Below are positions 61,478 to 64,000 of a stretch of 64,000 nt of DNA, piece by piece. The notes beneath the pieces were generated by a model. It saw nothing but the letters and a program-made list of their open reading frames with translations, was not told the DNA's origin and ran no database searches. The position numbers were made by a program, and so were the translations under genes. Each line of letters starts with the position of its first letter. Position 1 is the first letter of the stretch. This DNA is from Chryseobacterium antibioticum (lineage in GTDB: Bacteria > Bacteroidota > Bacteroidia > Flavobacteriales > Weeksellaceae). Location: contig NZ_JABBGI010000028.1 of the NCBI RefSeq assembly GCF_012927325.1, forward strand, positions 1 to 64,000, read 5' to 3'.

Positions 61478-62167
61478 ATGATGACAGATGTCTTAGTTGC
61501 CCATTCCTCAGATGTGGAGAAAGCAGCTTTTTACAGAAAAACGTATTTGCACGTTGCTTTATCAATCTTGGCCTTTATCGGGGTTGAAACTATTTTACTG
61601 AAAACTGTCCCGGTAGAGATCATTGCGATGATGTTCGGGCAGAAATATACCTGGTTGCTGATCATTGGTGTTTTCTGGCTGGCGTCTATGTTAGCGTCTA
61701 AATGGTCGCTTTCTCAGAGCAGAACTACCCAGTATTTCGGATTGGGATTTTATATCATTCTGGAAGCTGTGATCTTTATGCCAATGCTTTATATTGCTGC
61801 GGGAATGCAGGGTGGGGGGAATATTATTTTCCAGGCTGCCATGCTTACGATTGCGATGTTTGCAGGACTTTCATTAGTAGCATTTACCTCTAAAAAAGAT
61901 TTCTCATTTTTAAGAAACATCATTATTATTGGAGGTTTTCTTTCGATAGGACTGATTGTGGCGGGAGCTATTTTTGGATTCAACCTGGGGCTTTGGTTCT
62001 CAGTAGGAATGATGGTTTTGGCTTCTGCAAGTATTCTGTATGAAACCAGTAAGCTTAAAAATACGTACACAACAGGGCAGTATGTGGGAGCTTCTTTACA
62101 GCTTTTCGCATCAATTATGCTGTTGTTCTGGTATATTCTGAGAATCTTAATGAGCAGAAGAAGTTAA
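61478..62167 (+). CDS. Bax inhibitor-1/YccA family membrane protein
   Basis: The 229-residue product has seven membrane helices, with the family features FYRKTYLHVALSILAF at the start and the conserved Asp/Ser region near ILYETSKL. Members form a pH-dependent Ca2+ leak or protect against stress; in bacteria YccA modulates FtsH. An alternative start lies one codon later (MM). Single gene, probably with its own promoter. Confidence 0.88.
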   Translation: MMTDVLVAHSSDVEKAAFYRKTYLHVALSILAFIGVETILLKTVPVEIIAMMFGQKYTWLLIIGVFWLASMLASKWSLSQSRTTQYFGLGFYIILEAVIFMPMLYIAAGMQGGGNIIFQAAMLTIAMFAGLSLVAFTSKKDFSFLRNIIIIGGFLSIGLIVAGAIFGFNLGLWFSVGMMVLASASILYETSKLKNTYTTGQYVGASLQLFASIMLLFWYILRILMSRRS

Positions 62168-62690
62168 TTTAAATGAAGAGTGAAGAGTGAAGAATGATGA
62201 ATGATGAATGAAAAATTGTCAATTCACATTTAATCTCTAATAAATAATAATCCTGGTGATATTTTCACTGGGATTTTTTATGCTCTTCTAAACTTTATAA
62301 ACACAAATGCCACAAATGTTTTCACAAATATCACTAGTGACGAGTGTGTATGTTTAGTGTAATTAGTGCAAAGCATTAGTGTAATTGTTGTTTTAATAAA
62401 CAAAGAAAAGTATTGCATTTTTATTTATAACACTTGAATTTTTCAATCTTTAAATCTCACCCATTTAAACCCAAAAAATCCTGATGACATTCACCGGGAT
62501 TTTTTGAATATTCTTTCACCAGAATCAACAACGGCAACAGCATCAGCAATGGCATATTACAGAGGCTTTGTGGCACGTGTTTGAAATTGAAATGAAAGAA
62601 TTGAGAAAATATAGTATCGAGGAAAGCCTCAGTAGTACTGTGTTATAATCTTTTACTGATTAAATCTTTCGATGATTAAACATGAAAAAA
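62168..62690. other. 523-bp intergenic region with short repeats and two similar terminator-like hairpins
   Basis: After the stop come GAAGAGTGAAGAGTGAAG and GATGAATGATGAATG repeats (62172-62212). Two hairpins with the shared arms AATCC...GGGATTTTTT occur at 62249-62280 and 62473-62506. Between them the words CACAAATGCCACAAATG and AGTGTAATTAGTG recall the other intergenic repeats in the window. No gene. Confidence 0.6.
62249..62280 (+). terminator. Terminator of the Bax-inhibitor-like gene
   Basis: AATCC-T-GGTGA / TCAC-T-GGGATT around ATATTT, followed by TTTTTT. Confidence 0.7.
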
Positions 62691-62939
62691 TTATTTATCG
62701 ATAGATCCTAAGACCTTCTGTGCAAAAGAATTTAAAGCGTCTTTTTCGCTCATTCCGTTCTGAACGCTGGCATGTACTTCCAAAGCACCGCAGATATTGG
62801 TGATCAATTCTCCTGCTACATTCAAATCTTCTTCGCTGGTTCCTCTGAATTCACAGAAACTTTCCAGTACTTCTAATGTTTTTTCAAGATTCTCAGGGGT
62901 TTGATTCTGATAAAACTGTCTGATTACGGGTAACTTCAT
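62691..62939 (-). CDS. Small conserved protein (DUF6952-like)
   Basis: The 82-residue acidic, helical product (MKLPVIRQFYQNQTPENLEKTL start) is read after the thioredoxin gene with a 1-bp overlap (TAATG). Short proteins of this type regularly follow thioredoxin and precede peroxiredoxin genes in Flavobacteriia and are called DUF6952 in some databases; function unknown. A role with the thioredoxin/peroxiredoxin set is likely from context. Confidence 0.75.
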   Translation of the reverse strand: MKLPVIRQFYQNQTPENLEKTLEVLESFCEFRGTSEEDLNVAGELITNICGALEVHASVQNGMSEKDALNSFAQKVLGSIDK

Positions 62940-63247
62940 TATTGTAATTCGTTAAAAAGGTTAATTAAACTTTCAGCCTGGTTGCTCTGTACCTGGTTTA
63001 CCAATTTACCGTTTTTAAACACTGCGAAAGTAGGAAGGTTATCAACCGTTGCTAGTTTTCTGCTTTCAGGAAGTTTTTCAGCATCTACATATAAAAATGG
63101 AATCTCTTCGTTTTCTGCTGCTAATTTTTTGAATTTAGGTTTCATGATTCTGCAGTTTCCGCACCATGTTGCACCATATTGAACAACTACTTTTTCATTG
63201 TCATTCACGATATTTTGTAACGTATCTTCTGTTAATTCTGTATACAT
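62939..63247 (-). CDS. Thioredoxin-fold protein
   Basis: The product has 102 residues from ATG at 63247; the reading from 63274 adds an unlikely FIFSKNKL tail. The active site is WCGNC in YGATWCGNCRIMKP, in place of WCGPC. Pro in the cis-loop (NLPTFAVF) is present. Short thioredoxin; Asn in the dithiol loop changes the redox potential. It is followed by a small conserved gene and lies near the peroxiredoxin gene, which suggests a common peroxide-reducing set. Confidence 0.9.
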   Translation of the reverse strand: MYTELTEDTLQNIVNDNEKVVVQYGATWCGNCRIMKPKFKKLAAENEEIPFLYVDAEKLPESRKLATVDNLPTFAVFKNGKLVNQVQSNQAESLINLFNELQ

Positions 63248-63395
63248 AAGTTTATTTTTAGAAAAAATAAACAATGTAGCAATCTAATAATTTATCAGTT
63301 TAACAATTAAAAATATTGAATTTCAAGTATTGGTACATTGTTACACTGCTATATTGTTACATTACTATAATTGCTACATTGTTATATTGTTTTAA

Positions 63396-64000
63396 TTAGT
63401 TCTTAGCTAAGTATTCTGCTGTAGAAGTTCTGTCTGCCTTCATGGCATCTTTTCCTTCTTCCCAGTTGGCAGGACATACTTCACCGTGTTTTTGAACGTG
63501 TGTGTAAGCGTCGATCAATCTTAAATATTCTTTTACGTTTCTTCCAAGAGGCATATCGTTTACAGACTCGTGGAAAATTTTTCCAGTTTCGTCGATTAGG
63601 TATGTTGCTCTGTAAGTTACGTTAGAACCTGTGAAAGTTTCTTCTCCATCCTCATTGTATTCGAAATCCTGATCTACGATTCCTAAAATGTTGGCTAATT
63701 GTCTGTGCGTGTCAGCTAAAAGCGGGTAAGTTACTCCTTCAATACCTCCGTTATCTTTTGCTGTGTTCAACCATGCGAAGTGTACTTCGTTGGTATCGCA
63801 AGAAGCACCGATTACTTTAGTGTTTCTTTTTGCAAATTCACCTAAAGCATCCTGGAAAGCGTGAAGCTCTGTAGGACATACGAAAGTGAAATCTTTTGGA
63901 TACCAGAATAAGATCACTTTTTGTTGGTTGGTAGTAGCTTCTTCAAGGATGTTGATTCTAAGATCGTCACCCATTTCAGACATAGCATCGATTGTTACAT
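63396..64000 (-). CDS. Peroxiredoxin (AhpC family), 5' end outside the window
   Basis: At least 200 residues are visible. The frame is open to the window edge: the residues before the first internal ATG at 63983 (VTIDA) match the usual peroxiredoxin N-terminus, so the true start lies beyond 64000. Peroxidatic Cys in DFTFVCPTE, resolving Cys in GEVCPANW: a typical 2-Cys AhpC-type enzyme that reduces peroxides with thioredoxin or AhpF. Confidence 0.93.
   Translation of the reverse strand, partial: VTIDAMSEMGDDLRINILEEATTNQQKVILFWYPKDFTFVCPTELHAFQDALGEFAKRNTKVIGASCDTNEVHFAWLNTAKDNGGIEGVTYPLLADTHRQLANILGIVDQDFEYNEDGEETFTGSNVTYRATYLIDETGKIFHESVNDMPLGRNVKEYLRLIDAYTHVQKHGEVCPANWEEGKDAMKADRTSTAEYLAKN

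Noticed and set aside
1..64000. tRNA, rRNA, integrase, attachment site or replication origin
   Set aside because: None of the expected signatures was seen on either strand by eye; a tRNAscan-type search was not possible.

Overview
The window is a stretch of chromosome from a member of the Bacteroidota, most likely Chryseobacterium or a close relative in the Weeksellaceae. Several things point that way: low GC; Bacteroidota-style promoters (a TAnnTTTG -7 box) in front of many genes; lipoprotein and Sec signals of flavobacterial type; and family content such as gldI, DUF4294, mnmD, a fused DAHP synthase/chorismate mutase, a serC-serA-DUF1015 operon and bacteriocin-like GG-leader peptides. I see no tRNA, rRNA, CRISPR array, integrase or intact insertion sequence.

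Layout. 0-5 kb: an exported protein fused to a DNA-binding-type HTH, two double-glycine leader peptides missing from ordinary ORF calls, and a VWA/MoxR-type ATPase pair separated by a perfect 9 x 7-bp tandem repeat. 5-10.4 kb: a lipoprotein, a DJ-1/PfpI protein with a Crp-like regulator, and a histidine kinase/LuxR-type response regulator pair. 10.4-11.66 kb: three tandem ~425-bp units, each with its own palindrome, promoter-like box and intrinsic terminator; only the first keeps a 44-codon Cys-rich ORF. 11.66-20.5 kb: an NtrB/NtrC-type two-component system diverging from a four-gene MacAB-TolC-like export operon; the intergenic region holds a sigma-54-like -24/-12 promoter and a 37-bp dyad that looks like the enhancer. 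20.5-28 kb: a nuclease, a decayed MFS transporter and several AraC/LuxR regulators. 28.5-30.4 kb: an alpha-oxoamine synthase with a TetR regulator.

30.4-35.9 kb: dnaX, split by an A10 run plus hairpin that looks like programmed recoding to give gamma and tau; then DAHP synthase/chorismate mutase preceded by a long leader encoding a 42-residue peptide with 17 aromatic residues (a probable attenuation leader, not in ordinary gene calls); then rsgA and ndk. 36-39.8 kb: a fucosidase, then a RiPP-like pair of a secreted 70-residue precursor ending in CPACGMG and a DUF692/MNIO enzyme 3 bp downstream, followed by a small membrane protein. 40-64 kb is mostly housekeeping: rpe, an M42 peptidase, a NUDIX protein, mnmD, ilvE, a spondin-domain lipoprotein, two PPIases (GldI and a cyclophilin-FKBP fusion), an aspartic protease, a tandem array of three M28 peptidases (the last with a one-base frameshift), serine biosynthesis, ferredoxin/acyl-CoA reductase, a Bax-inhibitor-like protein, thioredoxin and the 5'-truncated end of a peroxiredoxin gene.

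The most interesting items are the MNIO/precursor pair, the aromatic leader peptide of DAHP synthase, the sigma-54 control region of the efflux operon, the dnaX recoding site, the triplicated promoter-to-terminator units and the unannotated GG-leader peptides. All family names come from reading sequence motifs; no database search was run.
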